Part shown: positions 25,059 to 33,350 of the stretch, one piece after another
How the letters are laid out: each line of letters opens with the position of its first letter
How positions within the stretch are numbered: the first letter of the stretch is position 1
NCBI RefSeq assembly: GCF_000763315.1
Contig: NZ_JPST01000020.1
Location: 1-64,000, forward strand
Direction of reading: 5' to 3'
Source of the DNA: Thermoactinomyces daqus
GTDB taxonomy: Bacteria > Bacillota > Bacilli > Thermoactinomycetales > Thermoactinomycetaceae
Length of the DNA stretch: 64,000 nucleotides
Translations under genes and position numbers: made by a program
Notes under the pieces: generated by a model
The model's database searches: none
What the model saw: only the letters and a program-made list of their open reading frames with translations
What the model was told of the DNA's origin: nothing

Positions 25059-25748
25059 ATGGCCAAATCGGATAAAATCCTCATCAGTTTCCTCTCTTCG
25101 CTCAGCAAAAAGAAAAAGCAGTTCCTCTGGGAAATGCTGATGTTCATGTCGCTCTTGGGAACTTTTGCCGCATTATCTGAAGATCTCATACACGGTAAAT
25201 TAAAGCTGTTTGACACCATCATTGGTGAGTGGATCTACCGCTTTACCGAACCGGGAGTAACAACAGCAGCAGTCTGGATTACCACTCTGGGCTCGGCCTT
25301 TGTAGAGGTTCCTTTGTTATTGGGAACAGTGGCCTGGCTGCTCTTCCGCTCCAAAAAGCACTGGCAAGCCGTGATGTTGGCGATCAGCCTGTCCGGGAGC
25401 GAATTATTAAACCTCTTCCTGAAAGAGATATTTCACCGTTCCCGCCCTACGCTCCCGCATCTGGTCGAAGCCGGCGGATACAGTTTTCCCAGCGGGCACG
25501 CGATGGCAGCCGCCTCGTTTTACGGCATGCTGGGCTATTGCATCTGGCGAAGCCGGCAAAAGCAAGGGAAATGTTCTTGGCCTTTGCCGGCCTTTACAGG
25601 AATGCTCATTTTTTTGATTGGCTTGAGCCGGGTTTATCTGCGGGTTCATTTTCCCAGTGATGTCATCGCCGGTTTTGGCGCCGGAGGAGCATGGCTGATC
25701 ATTTGTATCATGGTTTGGCAAACAATCGACAATCACAGCCACAGCTGA
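25059..25748 (+). CDS. PAP2-family lipid phosphatase (PgpB type)
   Basis: A 229-residue membrane phosphatase with KEIFHRSRPTLPHL (motif 1), FPSGHAMAAASF (motif 2) and SRVYLRVHFPSDVIAG (motif 3). Six membrane helices are apparent. Such enzymes dephosphorylate phosphatidylglycerol phosphate or undecaprenyl diphosphate. It is divergent from the BcrC-type gene (243 bases between starts), giving two lipid phosphatases side by side. An ATG is preceded by AGAAGGTTGATCAGCG. No cotranscribed partner; 25749-25999 is empty. Confidence 0.85.
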   Translation: MAKSDKILISFLSSLSKKKKQFLWEMLMFMSLLGTFAALSEDLIHGKLKLFDTIIGEWIYRFTEPGVTTAAVWITTLGSAFVEVPLLLGTVAWLLFRSKKHWQAVMLAISLSGSELLNLFLKEIFHRSRPTLPHLVEAGGYSFPSGHAMAAASFYGMLGYCIWRSRQKQGKCSWPLPAFTGMLIFLIGLSRVYLRVHFPSDVIAGFGAGGAWLIICIMVWQTIDNHSHS

Positions 25749-25999
25749 ACCGGTGTTCCTCTTGGTTAGCGACAAGGAGAGAAAGCGCAAAAAAGTGAAG
25801 GGAGAACCGGGAGGCCCGGGAATGTGGATTGGCACAAAACTTTGGCCGTCATCAACGCCGGAGAACCGCACACAAAGGATTAAACGGAAAACATGACGCG
25901 ACGAGTGCAAGCCATCTTTGCAATCTCTGCGATAAAGCTATGTCCTGGCATAACCTGCCGCAGGCATATATTCCTGTGCAATTCTTCTCCTATTCTTCT

Positions 26000-27580
26000 C
26001 TAAGCATGAAGATTTCCTTGCAGTTGCGGATGAGGACGGACAGGACCGACCGGAATCTGCAACAGGCATGTTTCTCCTCGCGATTTCATCCCGTAAAGCC
26101 CGTCACTAAGGTTCACATCAAATCCGAGAAGCGGATGTCCTCCCATCCCGAGCGCCGACGCCGCCAACAATAATCGCTGCATCAGCATGCCCGCTTCCAT
26201 CTGTTGGATGCGATATCCCCTGTATCCAAGTGCCTCCTTCAAATGATTCCGGTCTCCGGTCACATGCAGGCAGAGGGGAACCTGGAACAGATTGACATTG
26301 TGCAAGGTCATTCCCTGTTGCAAACTGAACCGATGATCTCCGGGCTGCAGCAATTGCAAAGCATGAGCCTCGCTGTCATAGCGATAGGCACCATCCGGGA
26401 TGCCTTCAACGCCATAAAAACAGCCTGCAAGCGAGATACGAGGCCTGGCTTTTTCCTGTGATGCATCCAAATCATTGCGATAGGCGAAGGAAACGGTTGC
26501 CTCTTTAAGCAGAGAAGCCAGTTGATGTTGGCACACTTTGCCCAAAAAGAAATCCATGCCAGGTGAGTACCGCTTTCGGCAGGCCGCTGCCAGATCATAT
26601 GACAATCGGTCCGCCTCAGGCAAAGTGAGTGACGGCCCCTCACCGCTGACGCGCTTCCCGCCGGCCGGCCGTTGAAACGACGGCATGGTTTCCAACATCG
26701 CCGCCTGATTCATCTTCACCAGCATCGGATACGGTTTTACCTTCCGCGAGCGAATGAAAAGCCGGTGCCGTATTTCCGGCAATTCCCGGCACAATTCCCT
26801 GTCCCTGACCTGCCCGTCTCCGTCCGATCCCCCGGCAAACCAAGCGTCCACCGGCTGCAGTGACAGCGGAATCACGGCATATACACTTTCCTCTTGTTCA
26901 CTTAACCCGAGCAGATGGTTCACAGCCCGATCGAGAAATTGGAAGCAGACGCCGGAGACGAAGCCGAACCGTTTTGCCAATTCCAGCAACTGACCGATCA
27001 GTGCGCCGGCATCCAACCCTTGCAGCCGATAGGAAAAGTAATTGTATTTAAAAAAATTTTTCCAAAAGACGGCTGAAACAAAAACCGTGGCAAAACATGA
27101 CGACCAATCGCAGCGGTTGCCGAGCGCCCGGAGCAAATAGGAATCAAAATTCCCCTCGCGCAACAAGACAAGCCGGTGATGTGCCACATCATAATGGTAG
27201 ATTCCGTCCGGCACCTCTTCCATCTTCAAATAGAGATACAATTCGTTTGGATACAACGCCCCTCCTGAGGGAACAAACCGGCGGCTGCGGTGCATCGGTC
27301 CCCGGCCTTTTCCCGTGGAATCGAGTGCATAAGCAGGCTGGGAACATTGGGTGAGCCCGTATCCATACCAGAGAAAATGTCCCATTTCGCGAAGACGGGG
27401 CTGCACGGGCGCTTCTCCTCCGATGAGCGACAGCGGAACTTCCGATGACAGGGGGATCGCAGGCAAATCCTGATAAAGTTTATAGGGAAGCGGTGCATCC
27501 TCCCAGTCCACCTTACAGTCCGGCGGCCTGACTTTGTCGACATCAAAATGCAGCGACTGCAGAAACTCATCCAGATTCAT
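26000..27580 (-). CDS. SagB-type azoline dehydrogenase with two nitroreductase domains (TOMM biosynthesis)
   Basis: A 526-residue FMN-dependent oxidoreductase made of two nitroreductase-like halves. Half one (about 60-250) has RRFVPSGGALYPNELYLYL, IYHYDVAHHRLVLL and GLDAGALIGQLLELAKRFGF; half two (about 330-520) has RYSPGMDFFLGKVCQHQLASLL, IPDGAYRYDSEAHALQLL and QMEAGMLMQRLLLAASALGMGGHPLLGFD. This is the SagB/ThcOx arrangement that oxidises thiazolines or oxazolines to aromatic azoles. It starts 22 bases after the YcaO gene and is the last gene of the cassette. The duplicated-domain form is longer than classical ~300-residue SagB. Confidence 0.85.
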   Translation of the reverse strand: MNLDEFLQSLHFDVDKVRPPDCKVDWEDAPLPYKLYQDLPAIPLSSEVPLSLIGGEAPVQPRLREMGHFLWYGYGLTQCSQPAYALDSTGKGRGPMHRSRRFVPSGGALYPNELYLYLKMEEVPDGIYHYDVAHHRLVLLREGNFDSYLLRALGNRCDWSSCFATVFVSAVFWKNFFKYNYFSYRLQGLDAGALIGQLLELAKRFGFVSGVCFQFLDRAVNHLLGLSEQEESVYAVIPLSLQPVDAWFAGGSDGDGQVRDRELCRELPEIRHRLFIRSRKVKPYPMLVKMNQAAMLETMPSFQRPAGGKRVSGEGPSLTLPEADRLSYDLAAACRKRYSPGMDFFLGKVCQHQLASLLKEATVSFAYRNDLDASQEKARPRISLAGCFYGVEGIPDGAYRYDSEAHALQLLQPGDHRFSLQQGMTLHNVNLFQVPLCLHVTGDRNHLKEALGYRGYRIQQMEAGMLMQRLLLAASALGMGGHPLLGFDVNLSDGLYGMKSRGETCLLQIPVGPVRPHPQLQGNLHA

Positions 27581-27602
27581 CCTTATCTCTCCCGAATGCG
27601 GT

Positions 27603-29546
27603 TTATGGAAACGGATGCGGATGCGGATTGAGCTGATCAGGGGTCAGCCGCCGTTTGGCATACCCCAGTTCGGCCGGAACCTGCAATACCCTATCCAACC
27701 CGGTCAAGCGCACCAGATGATGCCCGAACGTGATCGGCAACATTCCCGGAATCAGCACTTTCACGCAAAACAGGCCATTGCGCCTTAATTCCGGTGTCGT
27801 TTGGTCGACCACAATCACATCAAGATTCACGCGGCGAAGCTTTTTTATTATCCTCTTCAGATCATCAGTCAAATCCGGATACCACTCCTCCCGTTGGAAT
27901 TCCTCAGCAAATGTTCGCAGCGGCCGATTTTCATCCAGCAAAAACCGCAGGCGCTCTTCCGCTTCGGGCAGCCCGTAAAGCAGGGAATGATCCTCCATCT
28001 GTTGCACCAGGTAAGGATCGCGATACATTCGCATGCACTTGTCACGGTTCGCTTCCAGCTTCTCATCCAGATTGAGCATCATGCCTGCCAGCTCGTGAAT
28101 CGCGCTTTTTGCTGCCCGGACCGGATCCGGATGGGCGCCGGCCGCACAGAGGAGATTCATGCCCTTTGGTTTCCGGTTTTTGGCCAATGCCCACACACCG
28201 GGAATCCCGTGTTCCATCGTCGCGTTAAACAGATGGACATCATACCCGGCCACCGCTCTGATGCGATCGACCATTAATCGCAATTCCCGATCCTCCGCAG
28301 AATACGGATCAAGACGCGGGAGCGGCAATTGCGCGTACCAGGTAATCAGGAATGAATCGCGTTCGACCACTTCCAAAATGCCGTAAAAGATCGCCTCTTC
28401 CAAACTTCCGCCCACAGCGCACCCGTTGGACGTTTCATAAACAAAGCCATCCTCAAAGCCCAGGCTGTAATAGGCAAGCAGTTTTGGCACGAGAATCGGA
28501 CGTTCCTCGGTAAATGAATAGCCCCATACCCAATCCATCGAACGGTCAGGATCAAACGGTTTAAAGGGAAAAATCAGCTCCTCATATTGTTCCGGCGCGT
28601 GCACCCCCACCTTCAGCGGATTGAGCGCCTGACTTTCCAGATTGCGGTAACTGTCATGAACTGTCATCCGTTTGCCACGGGGGGTGATGCCGCAATACCG
28701 CTCCAGGCTCTCCAAAATCGCCGTCATTTCGCTCTCCGCATAGGAATGGGTCCGGCCTGCCGATGTCTCATCTCCCCGGAGCAAGGGCATGTTTACCCCC
28801 ACAACTGCGAACGGCGTGACAGAATCGATCATTTTTCCATTAAAGAGACCGGTACGGTGATCCAGATAGTCCCTGGCCAGACATTCCTTCAGATCATCAA
28901 GCGAACGGCAGCGGTAACTGTCCGCGCTGATTTTCGGATTCGGTTTCAGGGAAAGGCGCGCCGCAGCCGGGGAATCATCGGGCAATCGACTGCAAACCGG
29001 GCACAGCGGGTCGGGATGGAAAAAGTGACGAGAGCTTTGGAGCGTTCTCAGATTGAGCAAATAGAGATGTTCTTGTAAATGGGACTCTTTTCCTTGCAAA
29101 ACTCTGTGTGTTTCCTCCGTCAGAACGTGAACCATCTGCAACAGGGCGGAGCGCGATGCCCATGCGTCACGTTTAAGTCCCCCGATGTCTGCAAGGCGTT
29201 GCTGAAGTTCCAATATCTCAGTGCGATCCGTTCTCGCCATCATCCTCCTTGCATCAGCGCAGCGGGTACATCCCGGCACACCCGGGCGAACCAGCGGCCC
29301 GACCACACCTTCGCCAAAGAAAGCGAAGCCGCGCAACCAGGAAATCCCGGCAGATGAAAACACCTCCTCGGCCACGGCATAAACGGAGGGATCCCAGGAA
29401 TCGTGCAGCATCAAAGCCATCTCTGCTGTTTCCGGCACGCCTGTTGTTAAATTGCTTTTCCGAACGATCCGGTATCGGAGTGAGATCTCTTCACACACCA
29501 TGTCCGCCAAAAGTCCATCTCCGACTACCAACACCACCGCGCTCAT
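27603..29546 (-). CDS. Fused E1-like/YcaO azoline cyclodehydratase (TOMM biosynthesis)
   Basis: A 647-residue fusion. Residues 1-200 are an E1-like domain with a zinc tetrathiolate (C93-x2-C96 and C182-x2-C185); about 215-647 is the YcaO domain with the ATP/Mg motifs in SYAESEMTAILESLERYCG (269-286) and GCAVGGSLEEAIFYGILEVVERD. The extreme C terminus NPHPHPFP carries the PxPxP tail typical of azoline-forming YcaO proteins. It converts Cys/Ser/Thr of a precursor peptide into azolines using ATP. The ATG at 29546, with a CTAAGGAGGGGGG site, overlaps the stop of the ThiF-like gene by 4 bases; the frame remains open upstream but antisense to coding of the neighbour. Confidence 0.9.
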   Translation of the reverse strand: MSAVVLVVGDGLLADMVCEEISLRYRIVRKSNLTTGVPETAEMALMLHDSWDPSVYAVAEEVFSSAGISWLRGFAFFGEGVVGPLVRPGVPGCTRCADARRMMARTDRTEILELQQRLADIGGLKRDAWASRSALLQMVHVLTEETHRVLQGKESHLQEHLYLLNLRTLQSSRHFFHPDPLCPVCSRLPDDSPAAARLSLKPNPKISADSYRCRSLDDLKECLARDYLDHRTGLFNGKMIDSVTPFAVVGVNMPLLRGDETSAGRTHSYAESEMTAILESLERYCGITPRGKRMTVHDSYRNLESQALNPLKVGVHAPEQYEELIFPFKPFDPDRSMDWVWGYSFTEERPILVPKLLAYYSLGFEDGFVYETSNGCAVGGSLEEAIFYGILEVVERDSFLITWYAQLPLPRLDPYSAEDRELRLMVDRIRAVAGYDVHLFNATMEHGIPGVWALAKNRKPKGMNLLCAAGAHPDPVRAAKSAIHELAGMMLNLDEKLEANRDKCMRMYRDPYLVQQMEDHSLLYGLPEAEERLRFLLDENRPLRTFAEEFQREEWYPDLTDDLKRIIKKLRRVNLDVIVVDQTTPELRRNGLFCVKVLIPGMLPITFGHHLVRLTGLDRVLQVPAELGYAKRRLTPDQLNPHPHPFP

Positions 29547-31399
29547 CTTGTCTCCCCCCTCCTTAGCAACACGCCAAACACTCCTGCCAGTGCTTTCTGT
29601 AAAAAGGGTTCCAGTGCCAAATCCAAGACGAAAACCTCCCAGCCGTTCTGTGTCAGAATCTGAGAGGCAGATTGCCACAATTGTGATGAGGATTCCCCGC
29701 AGGAAGGCAACCGCAGGTGATGCGGTTCCTGATCCCGTAATAGGACAGATGAAACTTCTGCTGTTTTGATTCCCCCGCACTCCGTTTGATTTTGTTCTCT
29801 TTGCACGGCCTGTTGCAATGCCGTTCGCAAGGCCATGGTCTCATTCAAGCCGGCACTGCCAATCCATCTGCCTCCCGTACCGATCCAAACCACCGGAAGC
29901 CCGCATACGCTTTCGCCCAAACCGATCACCTCTTCCCCGTGCAAGGTTGTCAATGCTTGCAAAAAAAACTGGGAGCGTTCATCGCTGACCTCCGGCAACT
30001 GCACTGGAACAACAACAGGCCGCCGTTCCATCAGTTGCTTCACCAGTTCATCAGCCAGGCACTTTTGCAATCCGCGACAGAACGCTTCGGCAACGGTTGT
30101 TCCTGCGCCGACACCGACAAATTCCTGCGGCTGGATGATGCCATCCTTTACGAGCAAACCGGTCATTTGAGATACATATGCCTCGACTCCGGCCAAACCG
30201 GCTTCCCTTCGCGCTTCTTCATGCGTCAGCCCGGAACAGATGATTTCCGGCAAGAGTTCTGCCGGCCCGTCCGACAGCGGATTCACCGCCTGGATGCGGC
30301 ACTGGGACAACGGAAGCTGTTTCAGGTCTCCTTCTCCCCAAACGTGGAAAATTCCCGATTCCACCGATGTCAGGTGATTGAAATAAGAAAACAAATCCGT
30401 TCCTGCCCCGCTGCCCGCACTCTCTTCCAGCTGCTGAACAGGCTCCTGAACCCATGTTGGTTCCCTGTGTCCGGCCACCAATGGATGGGGGAAAAACGAG
30501 TGCCAGCTTCCTTCCAATGTATCCGGATTCAGCAAAAATAATTTATTTTTCTCTTCCGCCTGAGCCACGCCGGTAACAGTTTTGAACAAGGCGAACACGA
30601 TCACATTGGCCAACAGCGCCCCGGCGGTCGACGGGAATGCATTTTGCCCAGTTTCTTTGCCAATCGCGTTCCGGTGCAGACGCCGCCACGCCGATTCCCA
30701 ACATCCCTCCGCGCCCGGTTCCACCACCGGCCCCGCCATCCCGAACCGGGCAAAACCGACGGCCGGGAGAAACACTTTTTTCTCCTCCCGGCAAATGGCA
30801 TGAAGCAGCCGCAGTTTATCAAGCCCTCTTCCTGGCGACACGTATAAAACATAATCAAACGGATCCACCGCTTCCCGCCAGAAATCCGGCCCCTCCTTGT
30901 CCCGGCAAATTTCCTCCAGTTCCACCTCAGGGTCGGTTTTGCGGGCATGCGACGCCAATTCAAACAAGCGCTCGCGATTGGTTGGATGTGAGCCGGTTAC
31001 CAGCAGACGCAACCGGGGCAATCCGGATTCCAGCAAGGCCTGCGTTAATGAGGCCAACATCGGGCCGCAGCCGACTGCCAACACTTTGGCCCGGCGATAG
31101 GACTCAAAACGGGAAGCGCCGGAGTCGGCCAACGTATCCAGAAATTCAATCTGCGAAGCAAATTTTTGCCGCACTTCATCGGTTAATTGGTGCGGACGAT
31201 CTTCGCTCACATCCCGCACAAAGCCGTTTTGGCACAATACTTCCGCTATTTCATACACCCGGTTTCCGCATCTCCAGCACCTTTGTGATACTTCCGCATC
31301 ATAATAATAGGGATATTCCGGGTATTCCCAAGTCTCCAACTCCCCGGGCTTAAAACTGTCGACGCTTAATTTTTGAATTTGTTTTTTAAAATCATCCAT
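29543..31399 (-). CDS. ThiF-like thiazole-containing bacteriocin maturation protein (TOMM E1 partner)
   Basis: A 618-residue protein resembling the Bacillus 'putative thiazole-containing bacteriocin maturation protein'. The N-terminal part (to about 100) has a Cys pair (C41-x2-C44) and a winged-helix-like stretch; a worn Rossmann segment AKVLAVGCGPMLASLTQALLESG follows, then VLYVSPGRGLDKLRLLHAICREEKK and PAVGFARFGMAGPVVEPGAEGCWES, as in ThiF/E1 proteins without adenylation activity. The C-terminal half (QEFVGVGAGTTVAEAFCRGLQKCLADELVKQL and later) looks like a divergent YcaO-like scaffold. The start at 31399 fits GGAGG 8 bases upstream. It is the first gene of the cassette and presumably recognises the precursor. 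Confidence 0.8.
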   Translation of the reverse strand: MDDFKKQIQKLSVDSFKPGELETWEYPEYPYYYDAEVSQRCWRCGNRVYEIAEVLCQNGFVRDVSEDRPHQLTDEVRQKFASQIEFLDTLADSGASRFESYRRAKVLAVGCGPMLASLTQALLESGLPRLRLLVTGSHPTNRERLFELASHARKTDPEVELEEICRDKEGPDFWREAVDPFDYVLYVSPGRGLDKLRLLHAICREEKKVFLPAVGFARFGMAGPVVEPGAEGCWESAWRRLHRNAIGKETGQNAFPSTAGALLANVIVFALFKTVTGVAQAEEKNKLFLLNPDTLEGSWHSFFPHPLVAGHREPTWVQEPVQQLEESAGSGAGTDLFSYFNHLTSVESGIFHVWGEGDLKQLPLSQCRIQAVNPLSDGPAELLPEIICSGLTHEEARREAGLAGVEAYVSQMTGLLVKDGIIQPQEFVGVGAGTTVAEAFCRGLQKCLADELVKQLMERRPVVVPVQLPEVSDERSQFFLQALTTLHGEEVIGLGESVCGLPVVWIGTGGRWIGSAGLNETMALRTALQQAVQREQNQTECGGIKTAEVSSVLLRDQEPHHLRLPSCGESSSQLWQSASQILTQNGWEVFVLDLALEPFLQKALAGVFGVLLRRGETR

Positions 31400-31575
31400 G
31401 ATCAGCAACCTCCGCTTATGCTTTGAATGCTTGCGCCGGAACATCACTGAACCGGCATCTTTTGCCTTTGCTCAAATCTGCTTCATATTTATGAAAAAGA
31501 GTCCGTTGTGGTTACGTGTCCCGGTCAGTGATTTGGTTCAATTTGTTTCCGTCATCGGGTTGTGATCATCGGGCA

Positions 31576-31608
31576 TAAAAAAAGACTTGACTGCAAAGAG
31601 CCAAGTCT
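31576..31608 (-). terminator. Terminator of iolB
   Basis: AGACTTG (31583-31589) and CAAGTCT (31602-31608) pair; on the minus strand seven T follow. It separates iolB from the TOMM operon, whose promoter must lie in 31400-31575. No precursor-like frame is seen in that gap. Confidence 0.85.
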
Positions 31609-31684
31609 CGATCTTTCCCTTCAACTTACAGGCGAGCACGTTCTCTGCCATCTCGCACTTGAAAATAGCCGGTCGGATCCGCTT

Positions 31685-32488
31685 TCAATCCTGCAGCAGC
31701 CATTTATGTGCCGGCTGGTCAAAAGGTTTGAGGCGGCGTCCATCACCACCGCCAAGGAACCAGAGGTAGTAGATTTTGTAACCGCCCGCCGCGGCCACCG
31801 GATGGTATCCCTTATGCAGGGCGACCGCATCTCCGTGACGAATGATAAAGGATTCGTTTACCTCACCGTCCTCGGTGTAGACGAGCTGTACACCAAAACC
31901 TTGCTGCGGCTCCATCTGAAAATAATAGATTTCTTCCATTTTCACTTCCGTCTCGTTGTTTTCGTCATGTTTGTGCGGCGGATAGCTGGACCACCCGCCG
32001 GGTTCACCGTAGGTTTCGCCGAGCACGATCCGCTGGACGCGCCCTTCTCCATTGTCGGCGATAATGTCGTGTACCTCCCGTTTCCAAGTCTCTTTGCCAC
32101 GGTGATGGACGACGATCTCTTCCGGTTCGACCAGAAACGGTTTAAATTTTTGCTCCGCCTTCACTTTGCAAACCCCGATCTGAAGCGTTCCGCCTCCGGC
32201 TTCCGTCACTGAAAACGCCGTACGGATCGGTACATAGAGAGCCGTCGCCTTTCCGGAAAACACATTTTCCCGTTGACCGACCCTATCCCATGTTAGCCCT
32301 TCCACGGTAAACGTGGCTTTTCCGCCGAGGATGACCAGCACCGTTTCATAATCTCCCGTTTCCCCGCGCCAGGTTTCTCCCCGGCCCAAACGCAGGAAAT
32401 CGAAACGGTTATATTCAAGGACATCACAAGACTCATCGATCACGCTTTGATAGCCGGATTTTTCTTCGACATGGTATAACAGTTTCAT
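31685..32488 (-). CDS. iolB: 5-deoxy-glucuronate isomerase
   Basis: A 267-residue two-cupin enzyme. The second cupin carries the metal ligands in SSYPPHKHDENNETEVKMEEIYYFQ (two His, Glu, and a later His in KGYHPVAAAGGYKIYYLWFL), the IolB signature. IolB converts 5-deoxy-glucuronate to 2-deoxy-5-keto-gluconate in myo-inositol breakdown. No other iol gene is in the window, so the gene is either isolated or serves another pathway. The start follows GGGAGG; an AT-rich promoter region precedes it (32500-32600). Confidence 0.92.
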   Translation of the reverse strand: MKLLYHVEEKSGYQSVIDESCDVLEYNRFDFLRLGRGETWRGETGDYETVLVILGGKATFTVEGLTWDRVGQRENVFSGKATALYVPIRTAFSVTEAGGGTLQIGVCKVKAEQKFKPFLVEPEEIVVHHRGKETWKREVHDIIADNGEGRVQRIVLGETYGEPGGWSSYPPHKHDENNETEVKMEEIYYFQMEPQQGFGVQLVYTEDGEVNESFIIRHGDAVALHKGYHPVAAAGGYKIYYLWFLGGGDGRRLKPFDQPAHKWLLQD

Positions 32489-32599
32489 TTTTCAACCTCC
32501 CGATCTCCAAACCTTTCCGGTTGCGCCATCTCTGCGGGAGAACAAAAAACACAACGTTATCATAATACATTCTAAATTATAAGAATATACTTATCAATA

Positions 32600-32722
32600 T
32601 TAAAGACAGATATCGTCCGGCTGGCAGGAAGAGTTATTTCGCTCGGTCGGGATTTCGGCCGATCTATGGCCGCACGGATTGCTGATGCGCATATACGGCC
32701 GGATTCCCTCTTCATCTCTCAT
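32600..32722 (-). CDS. Possible small Cys-containing peptide (40 aa), uncertain
   Basis: Between the GNAT gene and iolB a 40-codon frame reads MRDEEGIRPYMRISNPCGH and ends ERNNSSCQPDDICL. It has three cysteines and a C-terminal half rich in Ser, Asn and Cys. No ribosome binding site precedes its ATG, and the frame is open upstream. It is mentioned because it is the only short Cys-rich frame near the TOMM cassette; it could be chance. Confidence 0.2.
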   Translation of the reverse strand: MRDEEGIRPYMRISNPCGHRSAEIPTERNNSSCQPDDICL

Positions 32723-32785
32723 AATGCGGCTCTGTTTAAAAGCTAATCCAGTATTTTGCCCATATAATATTCGTCGACAAAACGG

Positions 32786-33238
32786 TCAAATCAGAGAATG
32801 TTTTCTCGTCCCTTCCCGCTGAAAACCCATTTTTTCATATAACGAGACGGCGGCAACGTTGTAGGTCATCACCGTCAATTCCAAGCGGTGGATCCGATGC
32901 TGCCGGGCCCAGTTTTCTGCGGCATGCAGCAGTTTGCTTCCCCAACCTTGACCTCTGGCTTCCCGCAACAATCCCAGCACCAGATGGGCCGTGGCTCGGT
33001 TCCGCCGAAATCCTCCGCCGAAAACTTCAATAAAACCGAAGATTTTTTCTCCTTCTTCGGCAATGAAAACCGTTTGATTGGGATGACTCAGGATTTCCTG
33101 AATCCACTTTTCCTGTTCTGCCACTTTTTCTGTTCGTTCACCCGGTTCCAGCAGCATAAATTCGGTTTCCAGGTCAAGTTGCCGGAGGAACGCCAAAAAA
33201 GAACCGGCATCCCGGCGTCTGATTTCGCGAATTTGCAT
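32786..33238 (-). CDS. GNAT-family N-acetyltransferase, C-terminal end frameshifted
   Basis: A 150-residue GNAT protein with the acetyl-CoA loop LREARGQGWGSKLLHAAENWARQ (about 90-112) and the motif-B region VAAVSLYEKMGFQREGTRKH. It ends abruptly at HSLI; directly behind, in another frame, FDRFVDEYYMGKILD and a TAG at 32743 follow, which is exactly how this subfamily usually ends. The gene therefore seems to have lost its last ~15 residues by a frameshift near 32788. The acetyl-CoA site is intact, so activity may survive. Substrate unknown. Confidence 0.8.
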   Translation of the reverse strand: MQIREIRRRDAGSFLAFLRQLDLETEFMLLEPGERTEKVAEQEKWIQEILSHPNQTVFIAEEGEKIFGFIEVFGGGFRRNRATAHLVLGLLREARGQGWGSKLLHAAENWARQHRIHRLELTVMTYNVAAVSLYEKMGFQREGTRKHSLI

Positions 33239-33350
33239 CTGTCCCCCGCCCCTTCAATTTATTTTGTCCGGCCGTGGACACACCCGGCCGAAGGTTGCCG
33301 GCAAAGCCTGAACAGGAATCGAGACCCTGCTTCCTCTTTTTGCCCCTAAT

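Noticed and set aside
27603..29780. Longer version of the YcaO protein starting at 29780
   Set aside because: The extra 78 residues run over the C-terminal coding region of the ThiF-like gene in another frame; the ATG at 29546 has a strong ribosome site and a 4-base overlap with the upstream stop.
29786..30541. A 251-codon plus-strand frame in the TOMM region
   Set aside because: It is antisense to the ThiF-like gene; such long shadow frames are common in GC-rich coding sequence.
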